The notes beneath the pieces were generated by a model. That model did no database searches and was not told the DNA's origin. It saw only the letters and a list, made by a program, of their open reading frames with translations. Shown one piece after another: positions 8,719 to 16,388 of a stretch of DNA of 64,000 nt. Source of the stretch: an uncultured Veillonella sp. (GTDB taxonomy: Bacteria; Bacillota; Negativicutes; Veillonellales; Veillonellaceae); contig NZ_URAR01000009.1 in the NCBI RefSeq assembly GCF_900545795.1, forward strand, positions 26,702 through 90,701, written 5' to 3'. Each line of letters opens with the position of its first letter. Within the stretch, counting starts at the first letter, position 1. The position numbers and the translations under genes were made by a program.

Positions 8719-8856
8719 AAAGGGAAGTCATAATCGCAGCGGATTTGACTAAATGATGAGTATAGGTGCGAGGCTAGTATATGAGTGAGCTTAGCATATT
8801 GTAGGACTTAGAATTTGAATCTATAGATGCATATCATACGAGGTATAGGTATTTTA

Positions 8857-8885
8857 GTGACATCTATTACTGATTAGAGTATAAT
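8857..8885 (+). promoter_or_regulatory. sigma-A-type promoter of alaS
   Basis: GTGACA (8857-8862), 17-base spacer, perfect TATAAT (8880-8885), 34 bases before the alaS start. The 201-base gap upstream of alaS holds no T-box sequence that I can find. Confidence 0.75.
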
Positions 8886-8919
8886 AAAAAGATAGTTATT
8901 AGTTTAGGAGGCTGAACTC

Positions 8920-11523
8920 ATGAAGGGTAATGAACTGCGTCAAGCATATTTGCAGTTTTTTGAAAGTAAAGGACATTTAAAATTAGATAGTTTTTCGCTC
9001 GTTCCGGAAAATGACCCATCCCTATTGCTCATCGGGGCAGGTATGGCGCCATTAAAACCGTTTTTTACAGGTAAATTAGTACCACCTCGTACGCGTGTGA
9101 CCACTTGCCAAAAGTGTATCCGCACAGGTGATATTGAAAACGTAGGTCGCACAGCGCGCCACCATACATTCTTTGAAATGCTAGGGAATTTCTCCTTTGG
9201 CGACTATTTCAAAAAAGAGGCTATTCATTGGGCTTGGGAATTCTTAACTGAAGTGATTAAACTCGATAAAAATCGCCTCTATGTTACTGTATATCCAGAT
9301 GACCATGAAGCATATGATATTTGGCATAAAGAAGTAGGTCTTGATGATTCTCATATTAGCCGCTTAGAAGATAATTTCTGGGAAATTGGGGAAGGTCCAT
9401 GTGGCCCAGATAGTGAAATTTTCTATGACTTAGGTGAAGACCGCGGTTGTGGTGAAGACACTTGTGCCCCAGGTTGTGATTGCGATCGTTATCTTGAAAT
9501 TTGGAACCTTGTGTTCACTCAATTCAATCGCACTGCTGATGGTGAGTATGTGCCATTGGCTAAGAAAAATATCGATACTGGTGCCGGTCTTGAACGCTTG
9601 GCATCAGTACTACAAAATAAGGAAAGCAATTTTGAAACTGATTTGATTTTCCCTATTATTGAAAAAGCAGCCGCTATGGCGAAGATTGAATATCACAGCG
9701 ATGTTAGCAAGGATGTATCCTTAAAAGTTATCGGTGACCATGCTCGCGCCATTGCAGCGCTTATTAGTGATGGTGTATTGCCATCAAATGAAGGTCGTGG
9801 CTATGTACTTCGCCGCATTTTGCGCCGCGCTGTTCGCCATGGTCGTTTACTCGGCATTGAAGGTCGTTTCTTAACTGACCTTATGGACGTAGTTATTGAT
9901 ATCTTAGGCCCAGGTTTACCTGACCTTGTAGAAAAACATGATTTCATTACACGCGTGGTAGCTAATGAAGAAGATCGATTCAATCAAACTTTAGCACAAG
10001 GCTTAGAACTTCTCAGTACATTAGTGGACTCCTTAAAAGCAGAGGGGGCTAATACAGTACCAGGTGCAGAAGTATTCAAATTATATGACACTTATGGATT
10101 CCCTTGGGAATTAACAGAAGAAATTGCTCATGAAGCAGGACTTGCTATTGACATGGACGGCTTTGAATCCGCTATGGCAGAGCAACGTGCGCGTGCTCGT
10201 GCAGCTCGTGAAGATGTAGATGCTAAAGTAGCTACACCAGATATTACATTTCTAGCTAATGAAGAATTGACTGATGATGAAAGCGCTACTGAGTCTGAAA
10301 TCCTCATGCTTGGTGAAGGCGCTAATCGCTTAGAATCTGCTTCAGATGGCATGGAAGTGACTTTAATTGTTCGCACTACGCCATTCCACGCAGAAGGGGG
10401 CGGCCAATTAGGTGACTCTGGTCTTATTGTAGGCCCAATGGGTAAAATGGAAGTTCACACAACTCGCAAGCTTCCAGAAGGCACAACCTACCATGTGGGG
10501 ACTATTATTGAAGGTAACTTGCAAGTAGGCGACACAGTACAATTAGATGTAGATACTACACGCCGCTTGTCGATGGCTCGCAATCACACAGCCACTCATT
10601 TATTGCATGCTGCTTTAAAAGAAGTGCTTGGCAATCATGTAAATCAAGCAGGCTCCTTGGTAATGCCAGATCGTCTACGCTTTGACTTCACTCATTTCTC
10701 TCCAGTAACAGCTGAAGAATTGCAAGAGATTACAAATCTTGTAAATGGTGAAATTTTAAAAGCTACTAATTTGGACATTAAAGAAATGCCTATGGATGAA
10801 GCAAAGAAATTGGGCGCTATGGCACTCTTTGGTGAAAAATATGGCGATGTAGTACGCGTCGTTACAGTACCTAAATTCAGTGTAGAGCTCTGTGGTGGCT
10901 CTCATGTACCTAACACAGCTGTTATTGGTACGTTCCGCATTGTTTCTGAAGGCGGTATTGGATCTGGTGTACGTCGTATTGAAGCTATTACAGGTGAAGC
11001 AGCCTTGCAATTAGCTCAAAAAGAACAAGCTGACCTTCGCGCGGCAGCGACTATTTTAAAAACTAAACCAGAAGAACTTGTACATCGCGCACAACAAGTG
11101 GTGGAAGAAGTAAAACAATTAGAACATGAATTGGCTGCTGTACGTAAAGAGCTTATGGCTGGTGGCCTTGATGGCTTATTAGCAGGTGCTTTTGACCTTA
11201 AAGTAGGTAAAGCTGTAGTGGCTGAAGTAAATGTAGCTGATATGGATGAACTTCGCAATACTGCTGATATGGTACGCGACCATCTTGGTTCTGGTGTAGT
11301 ATTGCTCGGTATGGCTCATGAAGGTAAAGTTAATTTTGTTTGTATGGCTACGAAAGATGCTGTTAAAGCAGGTTACCATGCAGGTAATATCGTTAAGGCC
11401 ACTGCGCAAGCTGCTGGTGGTAATGGCGGTGGACGTCCTGATATGGCCCAAGCTGGTGGTAAAGATCCAGCCGCTTTAGCTGCTGCTCTCAAAGTCGCAA
11501 AAGAAACTATTTTGGGCATGTAA
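8920..11523 (+). CDS. alaS: alanyl-tRNA synthetase
   Basis: 867 residues, full length for the family; it attaches Ala to tRNA-Ala in the cytoplasm. The class II catalytic domain is at the N-terminus (GAGMAPLKPFF; TCQKCIRTGDIENVG; FFEMLGNFSFGDYFK; WEIGEGPCGPDSEIF). The editing domain carries HTATHLLH and CGGSHV, the zinc-binding His/Cys set that clears Ser- and Gly-tRNA-Ala. The C-terminal DHHA1 domain ends GNGGGRPDMAQAGG. AGGAGG precedes the ATG. It is the first gene of the conserved Firmicutes run alaS-ireB-ruvX-DUF1292-mltG. Confidence 0.98.
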   Translation: MKGNELRQAYLQFFESKGHLKLDSFSLVPENDPSLLLIGAGMAPLKPFFTGKLVPPRTRVTTCQKCIRTGDIENVGRTARHHTFFEMLGNFSFGDYFKKEAIHWAWEFLTEVIKLDKNRLYVTVYPDDHEAYDIWHKEVGLDDSHISRLEDNFWEIGEGPCGPDSEIFYDLGEDRGCGEDTCAPGCDCDRYLEIWNLVFTQFNRTADGEYVPLAKKNIDTGAGLERLASVLQNKESNFETDLIFPIIEKAAAMAKIEYHSDVSKDVSLKVIGDHARAIAALISDGVLPSNEGRGYVLRRILRRAVRHGRLLGIEGRFLTDLMDVVIDILGPGLPDLVEKHDFITRVVANEEDRFNQTLAQGLELLSTLVDSLKAEGANTVPGAEVFKLYDTYGFPWELTEEIAHEAGLAIDMDGFESAMAEQRARARAAREDVDAKVATPDITFLANEELTDDESATESEILMLGEGANRLESASDGMEVTLIVRTTPFHAEGGGQLGDSGLIVGPMGKMEVHTTRKLPEGTTYHVGTIIEGNLQVGDTVQLDVDTTRRLSMARNHTATHLLHAALKEVLGNHVNQAGSLVMPDRLRFDFTHFSPVTAEELQEITNLVNGEILKATNLDIKEMPMDEAKKLGAMALFGEKYGDVVRVVTVPKFSVELCGGSHVPNTAVIGTFRIVSEGGIGSGVRRIEAITGEAALQLAQKEQADLRAAATILKTKPEELVHRAQQVVEEVKQLEHELAAVRKELMAGGLDGLLAGAFDLKVGKAVVAEVNVADMDELRNTADMVRDHLGSGVVLLGMAHEGKVNFVCMATKDAVKAGYHAGNIVKATAQAAGGNGGGRPDMAQAGGKDPAALAAALKVAKETILGM

Positions 11524-11581
11524 TGACTTTGATAGCATATGAGGAAATAAGTTCATATAGTTTTATGAAAATGAATTTCAT

Positions 11582-11608
11582 ATGCTTATTAAGTAAGCAT
11601 GATATAAT
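11582..11608 (+). promoter_or_regulatory. hairpin and -10 box upstream of ireB
   Basis: A 7-bp stem ATGCTTA / TAAGCAT (11582-11600, 5-base loop) is followed directly by TATAAT (11603-11608). There is no T-tract. It could be an operator overlapping the ireB promoter or a weak terminator of alaS. Confidence 0.45.
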
Positions 11609-11638
11609 AGAGATATAACAAATAAAGGAGGTTATAGC

Positions 11639-11896
11639 ATGAGTGTATCAGATGAAACTATGATGTTTAAAAAGGTTGAAGATACCCCTTCGGCTCGTGA
11701 AGTACTTCGTGATGTATATCACGCTTTACAAGAAAAAGGATATAATCCGATTGAACAAATCGTAGGATATCTTATCTCTGGCGAGCCTACCTATATTACA
11801 AGCTACAATAATGCGCGTAGCATGATTCGTCGTTTAGAGCGAGATGAATTGTTAGAAGAATTAGTAGCTGAATATGTAAAAGCAAAAGGTCTATAA
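11639..11896 (+). CDS. ireB: IreB family regulatory phosphoprotein (YrzL/DUF965)
   Basis: 85 residues, all of it the IreB/UPF0297 family (DVYHALQEKGYNPIEQIVGY; SGEPTYITSYNNARSMIRRL). In Enterococcus IreB is a substrate of the Ser/Thr kinase IreK and affects cephalosporin resistance; here it is almost always next to ruvX, as in other Firmicutes. The possible phosphosites are N-terminal Ser/Thr residues. AAGGAGG lies upstream. Function in this organism is inferred from family only. Confidence 0.93.
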   Translation: MSVSDETMMFKKVEDTPSAREVLRDVYHALQEKGYNPIEQIVGYLISGEPTYITSYNNARSMIRRLERDELLEELVAEYVKAKGL

Positions 11897-11905
11897 GGGG
11901 CATAT

Positions 11906-12325
11906 ATGAGAATTATGTCCTTAGATGTGGGCAGCCGCACCATTGGCGTAGCATGTAGCGATGCCTTGTACTTAACAGCACAGGGCATCGAGACGATTCG
12001 CCGCACTTCCTTGGAGCGTGATTTTAATCGCATTCAAGAGCTCATTACTGAGTATGAAGTGGAAGAAATTGTGGTAGGCTTACCAAAAAATATGAATGGA
12101 ACCAAGGGCGATCGAGCGCTCAAAACAGAAGAGTTTGTGGCTAAGATGCAAGAAGTCATCGAAGTACCTGTTACCTTTTGGGATGAGCGATTGTCTACGG
12201 TTATGGCGGAGCGATCATTAATCGCCGCCGATGTGAGTCGTAAGAAACGAAAAGGCGTGATTGATAAAATGGCCGCAGTGGTCATTTTACAAGGTTATTT
12301 GGATCGACGACAGAGTAAATCCTAA
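11906..12325 (+). CDS. ruvX: putative pre-16S rRNA nuclease / Holliday junction resolvase-like YqgF
   Basis: 139 residues with an RNase H-like fold: MSLDVGSRTIGVACSD with the first catalytic Asp, EEIVVGLPKNMNGTKG, and FWDERLSTVMAERSL. The family matures the 16S rRNA 5' end in E. coli (YqgF) and was earlier annotated as a Holliday-junction resolvase. It lies 9 bases after ireB with its own AAGGGG, in the conserved alaS cluster. Confidence 0.94.
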   Translation: MRIMSLDVGSRTIGVACSDALYLTAQGIETIRRTSLERDFNRIQELITEYEVEEIVVGLPKNMNGTKGDRALKTEEFVAKMQEVIEVPVTFWDERLSTVMAERSLIAADVSRKKRKGVIDKMAAVVILQGYLDRRQSKS

Positions 12326-12336
12326 GGAGGTTGACC

Positions 12337-12630
12337 ATGGCAGAGCAAGGTTTTGAAAATGAAGTACCTGTAGTAGTACTCACTGATGAGGATGGTAATG
12401 AATTATTCTACGAAGAAGACATGATCATTAACTATGAAGGTAAAGAATTTGCTATTTTAGTATCCTTACCACCTGAAGAATGTGAACCAGGTTGTAAATG
12501 TCATGAAGAGCCACATATTACGATTGCCCGCCTTGAAGAAGAGGACGGCGAAGAAGTATATGTTGTGCCTACAGACGAAGAGTTTGATGCAGTAAGTGCC
12601 TTATACGAAGAAGGTATGGAAGAAGAATAA
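12337..12630 (+). CDS. DUF1292 family protein (YrzB-like)
   Basis: 97-residue acidic protein of the DUF1292 family (VVVLTDEDGNELFYEE at the N-terminus), of unknown function, conserved downstream of ruvX in Firmicutes. The middle has an unusual Cys group, EECEPGCKCHEEPH, which could bind a metal. The start at 12337 is set by AGGAGG at 12325-12330; the upstream in-frame TTG at 12331 touches that Shine-Dalgarno. It is followed by a strong terminator. Confidence 0.9.
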   Translation: MAEQGFENEVPVVVLTDEDGNELFYEEDMIINYEGKEFAILVSLPPEECEPGCKCHEEPHITIARLEEEDGEEVYVVPTDEEFDAVSALYEEGMEEE

Positions 12631-12647
12631 TTCTATGAGGTACGAGG

Positions 12648-12669
12648 AAGAGGGGCGATGCCCCTCTTT
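12648..12669 (+). terminator. rho-independent terminator of the ireB-ruvX-DUF1292 unit
   Basis: Stem AAGAGGGGC / GCCCCTCTT with a GAT loop, followed by TC. Confidence 0.8.
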
Positions 12670-12773
12670 CGTGTGTTATATTAAAGGCCTAGAACTTGAA
12701 ATATAACCACAATATTTACTGACTAGCGGTAAATAAAGAAGTATAAAAGTGTGTTACTAGATAAGGAGTTATT

Positions 12774-13796
12774 TTGCTTATGAGTCAACGCAAGAAGTTG
12801 ATAACCTATGTATTGGGAGGTATCCTAGGCATAGTGCTTATCACTTTCTTAGGCGCTTGGGCATATTATTATATGCCTAATAGTAAAATGGCCCATCCAC
12901 AGCAAGTTGTTTTAATTGTCGACAAGGATCAAACAGGGGCGGAAATTGGTGATATGCTCTATGAAAAGGGGCTTATTAATTCTCCTACAGCCTTTCGTTT
13001 AGCTTTGCGACTTACAGGCACTGTTGATAAATTGCAACAGGGCTATTATCAAATACCACAGAATGCGAGTTTACATCAAGTCATTGAACTCTTACAAAAG
13101 GGAAAGTTACAAGCTATTAGAGTGACCATTCCAGAGGGGTATACGATTGAACAAATTGCTGACGAACTAGCAAAAGACGGATTGGGTAGTAAAGAGGCCT
13201 TTTTAGAGGCTGCTAAAACCTATGTGCCTTATCAATATATGTATGGCCCTGCACCGGTCGTATATAAGCCGGAAGGTTTCTTATTCCCTAGCACATATGA
13301 AATTCCAGTGGGCGCTAAACCAGAAGAGATTTTAAAAATTCTCACAAAGGAAATGAATAGTAAAATAACGCCTGCTGTAAAACAACAAATTGCAGCTAAG
13401 AATTTGACGGTATTTGAATTCATCACGTTGGCTTCTCTGGTGGAAAAAGAGGCGAAATACGATGAAGATCGACCTATTATAGCGGCGGTATTTTTAAAAC
13501 GTTTACAAATTGGTATGCCCCTTCAATCTTGTGCGAGCATTCAGTATATTTTAGGCTATCCTAAGCCTCAATTATCCATTGAAGACACGGAGCTACCAAG
13601 TCCATATAATACATATTTACACAAGGGCTTGCCACCAGGACCGATTGCTAATCCAGGGCTAAAATCCATGGAGGCAGTGCTCAATGCAGGGGATACAGAT
13701 TATTTATATTTTGTAGCCGATAAAGAAGGCTATCATCACTTCACTAAGACCTATGAAGAGCATTTAAGCGTAGTAGCGTCTATTTATGGTGAGTAA
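12774..13796 (+). CDS. mltG: endolytic transglycosylase MltG (YceG-like)
   Basis: 340 residues: a short cytoplasmic start, one membrane helix (LGGILGIVLITFLGAWAYYY), a LysM-like segment (QQVVLIVDKDQTGAEIGDML, PEGYTIEQIADEL) and the YceG catalytic core with the Glu in LASLVEKEAKYDEDRP. It cuts nascent glycan strands and so limits their length in the periplasm. AAGGAG (12763-12768) sits 5 bases before a TTG at 12774 and 11 before an ATG at 12780, so either start is possible. It begins the mltG-trmR-trhP arrangement also found in Bacillus (yrrL-yrrM-yrrO). Confidence 0.94.
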   Translation: MLMSQRKKLITYVLGGILGIVLITFLGAWAYYYMPNSKMAHPQQVVLIVDKDQTGAEIGDMLYEKGLINSPTAFRLALRLTGTVDKLQQGYYQIPQNASLHQVIELLQKGKLQAIRVTIPEGYTIEQIADELAKDGLGSKEAFLEAAKTYVPYQYMYGPAPVVYKPEGFLFPSTYEIPVGAKPEEILKILTKEMNSKITPAVKQQIAAKNLTVFEFITLASLVEKEAKYDEDRPIIAAVFLKRLQIGMPLQSCASIQYILGYPKPQLSIEDTELPSPYNTYLHKGLPPGPIANPGLKSMEAVLNAGDTDYLYFVADKEGYHHFTKTYEEHLSVVASIYGE

Positions 13797-13826
13797 GCGT
13801 GTTACTAAAGGTGGTTGCGTCAATTT

Positions 13827-14429
13827 ATGGAATTAAAAGACATATTAAATGAGCAGCGCATTTATGCTGTACTCAATAAAGTGCCTATTTTGCGCGAGTC
13901 AGAAGTGCATCTGTTTGAGGAGCTCATTTCGCTTTACAAACCGAGCCGGATTCTAGAAGTGGGGACGGCCATTGGCTATTCAGCTTTGCTATTAGCTCGT
14001 CATGGTAGCCCAGAGGTGCAAATTGACACGATTGAACTGGATGAACAACGATATGGTATGGCGCAGCATTTTATCGGTCAGTCTAAGTATAAAGATCAAA
14101 TTTCATTACATTTAGGGGATGCCAATGAAGTTTTGCCCACATTAGAGGGGCCTTATGATTTAGTATTCTTGGATGGGCCAAAAGGTCAGTACAAAAAACA
14201 GCTAGCGCTTATCTAACCTAGTTTAGCTCCTCAAGCTGTTGTGTTAGCTGATAATGTATTATTTAGAGGATATGTGCGAGGTGGCAAAGAAGCCCCGTAT
14301 CGCTATAAGACTATTGTAAAACGACTTCGTGACTATTTAGACTTAGTAGAGGACAAAGAGCGTTATAATACGACAATTTATCCTCTCGGTGATGGCATGA
14401 GCGTAAGTGTTTGGAAAGGTAATAAGTAA
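13827..14429 (+). pseudogene. trmR: tRNA 5-hydroxyuridine methyltransferase TrmR (YrrM-like), in-frame stop
   Basis: A SAM-dependent O-methyltransferase broken by one in-frame TAA (14214-14216, codon 130). Upstream: EVGTAIGYSALLLARHG (SAM site), DTIELDEQ, YDLVFLDGPKGQYKKQLALI. Downstream in the same frame: PSLAPQAVVLADNVLFRG and, after a further block, a normal C-terminus DGMSVSVWKG. The two parts together give about 200 residues, the usual size for TrmR, with no frameshift, so a single base substitution explains the stop. In B. subtilis TrmR turns ho5U34 of tRNA into mo5U34, acting after the U32-type hydroxylase whose homologue follows directly. The 5' fragment keeps the SAM site but lacks the metal/substrate C-terminus. 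Start at 13827 (ATG). Confidence 0.85.
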
Positions 14430-14432
14430 TAC

Positions 14433-15674
14433 ATGAAACCACAAATCGAAGTATTATCACCAGCTGGTAATATGGATAAATTAAAAATGGCCATTCGTTA
14501 TGGCGCCGATGCAGTATATTGTGCAGGTCAGTCCTTTGGCCTACGAGCAAGTAGCTCGAATTTTAACAATGAACAATTAAAAGAAGCCGTTGAATTTGTT
14601 CACAGCCATGGTAAAAAGCTCTATGTAACTTGTAATATTATTCCTCATAATGAAGATTTAGTAGGTCTTGAGGAGTATTTGCAGTTCCTAGAATCCATTG
14701 GTGTGGATGCTATTATCGTAGCTGACCTTGGCATTTTCTTGTTGGCTAAACGAGTAGCACCTAATTTAGAGCTTCACGTAAGTACTCAAGCCAATACAAC
14801 TAACTATTTGACTACTGAATTCTGGAAAGAGCAAGGCGCTACGCGCGTAGTAGTGGCTCGCGAGGTGAGCATTGCAGACATTAAAACTATGAAGGAAAAG
14901 GCGAATATTGAAATTGAAGCCTTCGTTCATGGTGCTATGTGTATTTCCTATTCAGGTCGTTGCTTATTGAGTAATTATTTTACAACACGCGACGCCAATC
15001 GTGGGCAATGCACGCAGGCTTGCCGTTGGAAGTACTCTCTTGTAGAAGAAAATCGTCCTGGTGAATACTATCCAATTGAAGAAGATCAACATGGCACTTA
15101 CATTTTTAACTCCAAGGATCTTTGCTTATTAAAATATATTCCTGATCTCGTAGAAGCAGGTGTAGACAGCCTTAAAATTGAAGGTCGTATGAAGAGCGTT
15201 CACTATGCGGCTACAGTAACTAAAGTGTACCGTGAAGCAGTAGATACATATTTAGCTGATCCAGAGAATTATGAAGTGAAGCCAGAGTGGATTGAAGAAT
15301 TAGAAAAGATTTCTCATCGTCCATATACAGAAGGTTTTTCAGTGGAAAAACCAGATGAAACAGCACAGAACTATGGCGCTTCTAGCAATACACAGACCCA
15401 TGACTTTATCGGCCTTGTAGAGGGTTATAATAAAGAAGAAGGCTTTGCGTATTTAGAACAGCGCAATAATTTTAAAGTAGGGGATGAAGTGGAATTCTGT
15501 CAGCCTCATGGGGACTTAGTGCACCATGTGATTACTAAAATGACCGATGAAGATGGCAAAGATATTTCCGTAGCACCTCATGCACAAATGAAAGTGCGTT
15601 TATACATTGATACACCATTAGAGGAATATGCTATGATGCGTCGTAAATGTAAGCCAAAGGCGCCTAAGGCATAA
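14433..15674 (+). CDS. trhP: U32 family tRNA uridine 5-hydroxylation protein (TrhP-like)
   Basis: 413 residues of the peptidase U32 family: LSPAGNMDKLKMAIRYGADAVY at the start is the family TIM-barrel opening, EAFVHGAMCISYSGRC plus GQCTQACRW give the four conserved Cys, and SLKIEGRMKS follows. There is a C-terminal U32_C beta domain. In E. coli and B. subtilis such proteins perform prephenate-dependent 5-hydroxylation of U34 in tRNA; length and neighbours fit B. subtilis YrrO/TrhP2. The four Cys probably hold an Fe-S cluster. It starts 3 bases after the trmR stop. The older name 'collagenase/protease' is unlikely to describe it. Confidence 0.88.
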   Translation: MKPQIEVLSPAGNMDKLKMAIRYGADAVYCAGQSFGLRASSSNFNNEQLKEAVEFVHSHGKKLYVTCNIIPHNEDLVGLEEYLQFLESIGVDAIIVADLGIFLLAKRVAPNLELHVSTQANTTNYLTTEFWKEQGATRVVVAREVSIADIKTMKEKANIEIEAFVHGAMCISYSGRCLLSNYFTTRDANRGQCTQACRWKYSLVEENRPGEYYPIEEDQHGTYIFNSKDLCLLKYIPDLVEAGVDSLKIEGRMKSVHYAATVTKVYREAVDTYLADPENYEVKPEWIEELEKISHRPYTEGFSVEKPDETAQNYGASSNTQTHDFIGLVEGYNKEEGFAYLEQRNNFKVGDEVEFCQPHGDLVHHVITKMTDEDGKDISVAPHAQMKVRLYIDTPLEEYAMMRRKCKPKAPKA

Positions 15675-15700
15675 TCGTAGGGACTAATTAGGAGGCCGAC

Positions 15701-15943
15701 ATGAAGTCAATTTGTGAAGAATCATATGTATATTTTCGTATTGACCCATGTGAGACTAATTATGTAAACCGCATCTTAGAGGGCTATGAGTACTTAGGTG
15801 TTATGACTACCTTAGAGGGCTCCACAGGTCTTTGTATGGTGCGAAGTACGCCTGATACAGCGCCTGTAGTGGTTGAGGTACTGCAGAGTTTAGATGTGCC
15901 TATTGATTTGATTTCGTATGAAGAAATTCAGAAAAATTTTTAA
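15701..15943 (+). CDS. DUF4911 family protein
   Basis: 80 residues resembling the DUF4911 family (YVYFRIDPCETNYVNRILEGYE), a small alpha/beta protein of unknown function. The gene often follows the U32 gene in Negativicutes/Clostridia, which hints at a link with tRNA modification, but nothing in the sequence shows an activity. AGGAGG lies upstream. Confidence 0.75.
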   Translation: MKSICEESYVYFRIDPCETNYVNRILEGYEYLGVMTTLEGSTGLCMVRSTPDTAPVVVEVLQSLDVPIDLISYEEIQKNF

Positions 15944-15960
15944 ATTGTGCGCAATGAGTA

Positions 15961-15989
15961 TTGACAGTCCCTAGATTTTGGTGTAGCAT
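15961..15989 (+). promoter_or_regulatory. promoter of the thrS T-box transcript
   Basis: Perfect -35 TTGACA (15961-15966), 17-base spacer, TAGCAT (15984-15989) preceded by TG (extended -10). Confidence 0.65.
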
Positions 15990-15995
15990 GTATAC

Positions 15996-16316
15996 ATACA
16001 TTGAAACAGGTAGTGCGAAGGACATGATATATATCCCCTGTGTTTCAGAGAGAGATGGCTAGGCTGTGACCATCTTACACATGATAGTGTATTACCCCCT
16101 TCAAACCGATTGGCTGAACTTTTAGTAAGTCAATCCGCGAGTAAGCGTTATCGACAAAAGAGTGAGTTATTAATGACTTCAGATAATCATACAATATGAG
16201 GCTAAGGCTTAAGTTTCTTAGTGGGCATAATAGATGATTATACAAGCTAATTAGTGACTAACTAGGGTGGAACCACGAGACCTTCGTCCCTTGTATTAGG
16301 GACGAAGGTCTTTTTG
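15996..16316 (+). promoter_or_regulatory. T-box riboswitch leader of thrS
   Basis: Leader of about 320 bases. Diagnostic parts are the T-box sequence AGGGTGGAACCACG at 16264-16277 and, just after it, a terminator (GACCTTCGTCCCT 16279-16291 with AGGGACGAAGGTC 16298-16310, then five T). Stem I lies at 16000-16090, with an AGAGAG segment and the GATGG...CCATC arm. A Thr codon ACC at 16094-16096 is a candidate specifier but I did not fold the RNA. Uncharged tRNA-Thr should block the terminator and turn on thrS. Confidence 0.92.
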
Positions 16317-16388
16317 TATATGAATTAAGTAATCAGTAAGCTATGACGTGTCCCGCCGGTATAGCTCATTTCCAAGGAGGAATTTGTT

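Noticed and set aside
8719..8919. T-box leader before alaS
   Set aside because: No AGGGTGGNACCRCG-like sequence and no terminator hairpin; a simple promoter is present.
13815..14429. Frameshift in trmR, or two separate genes
   Set aside because: Both parts are in the same frame and only TAA at 14214 separates them; the second part has no Shine-Dalgarno or good start codon.
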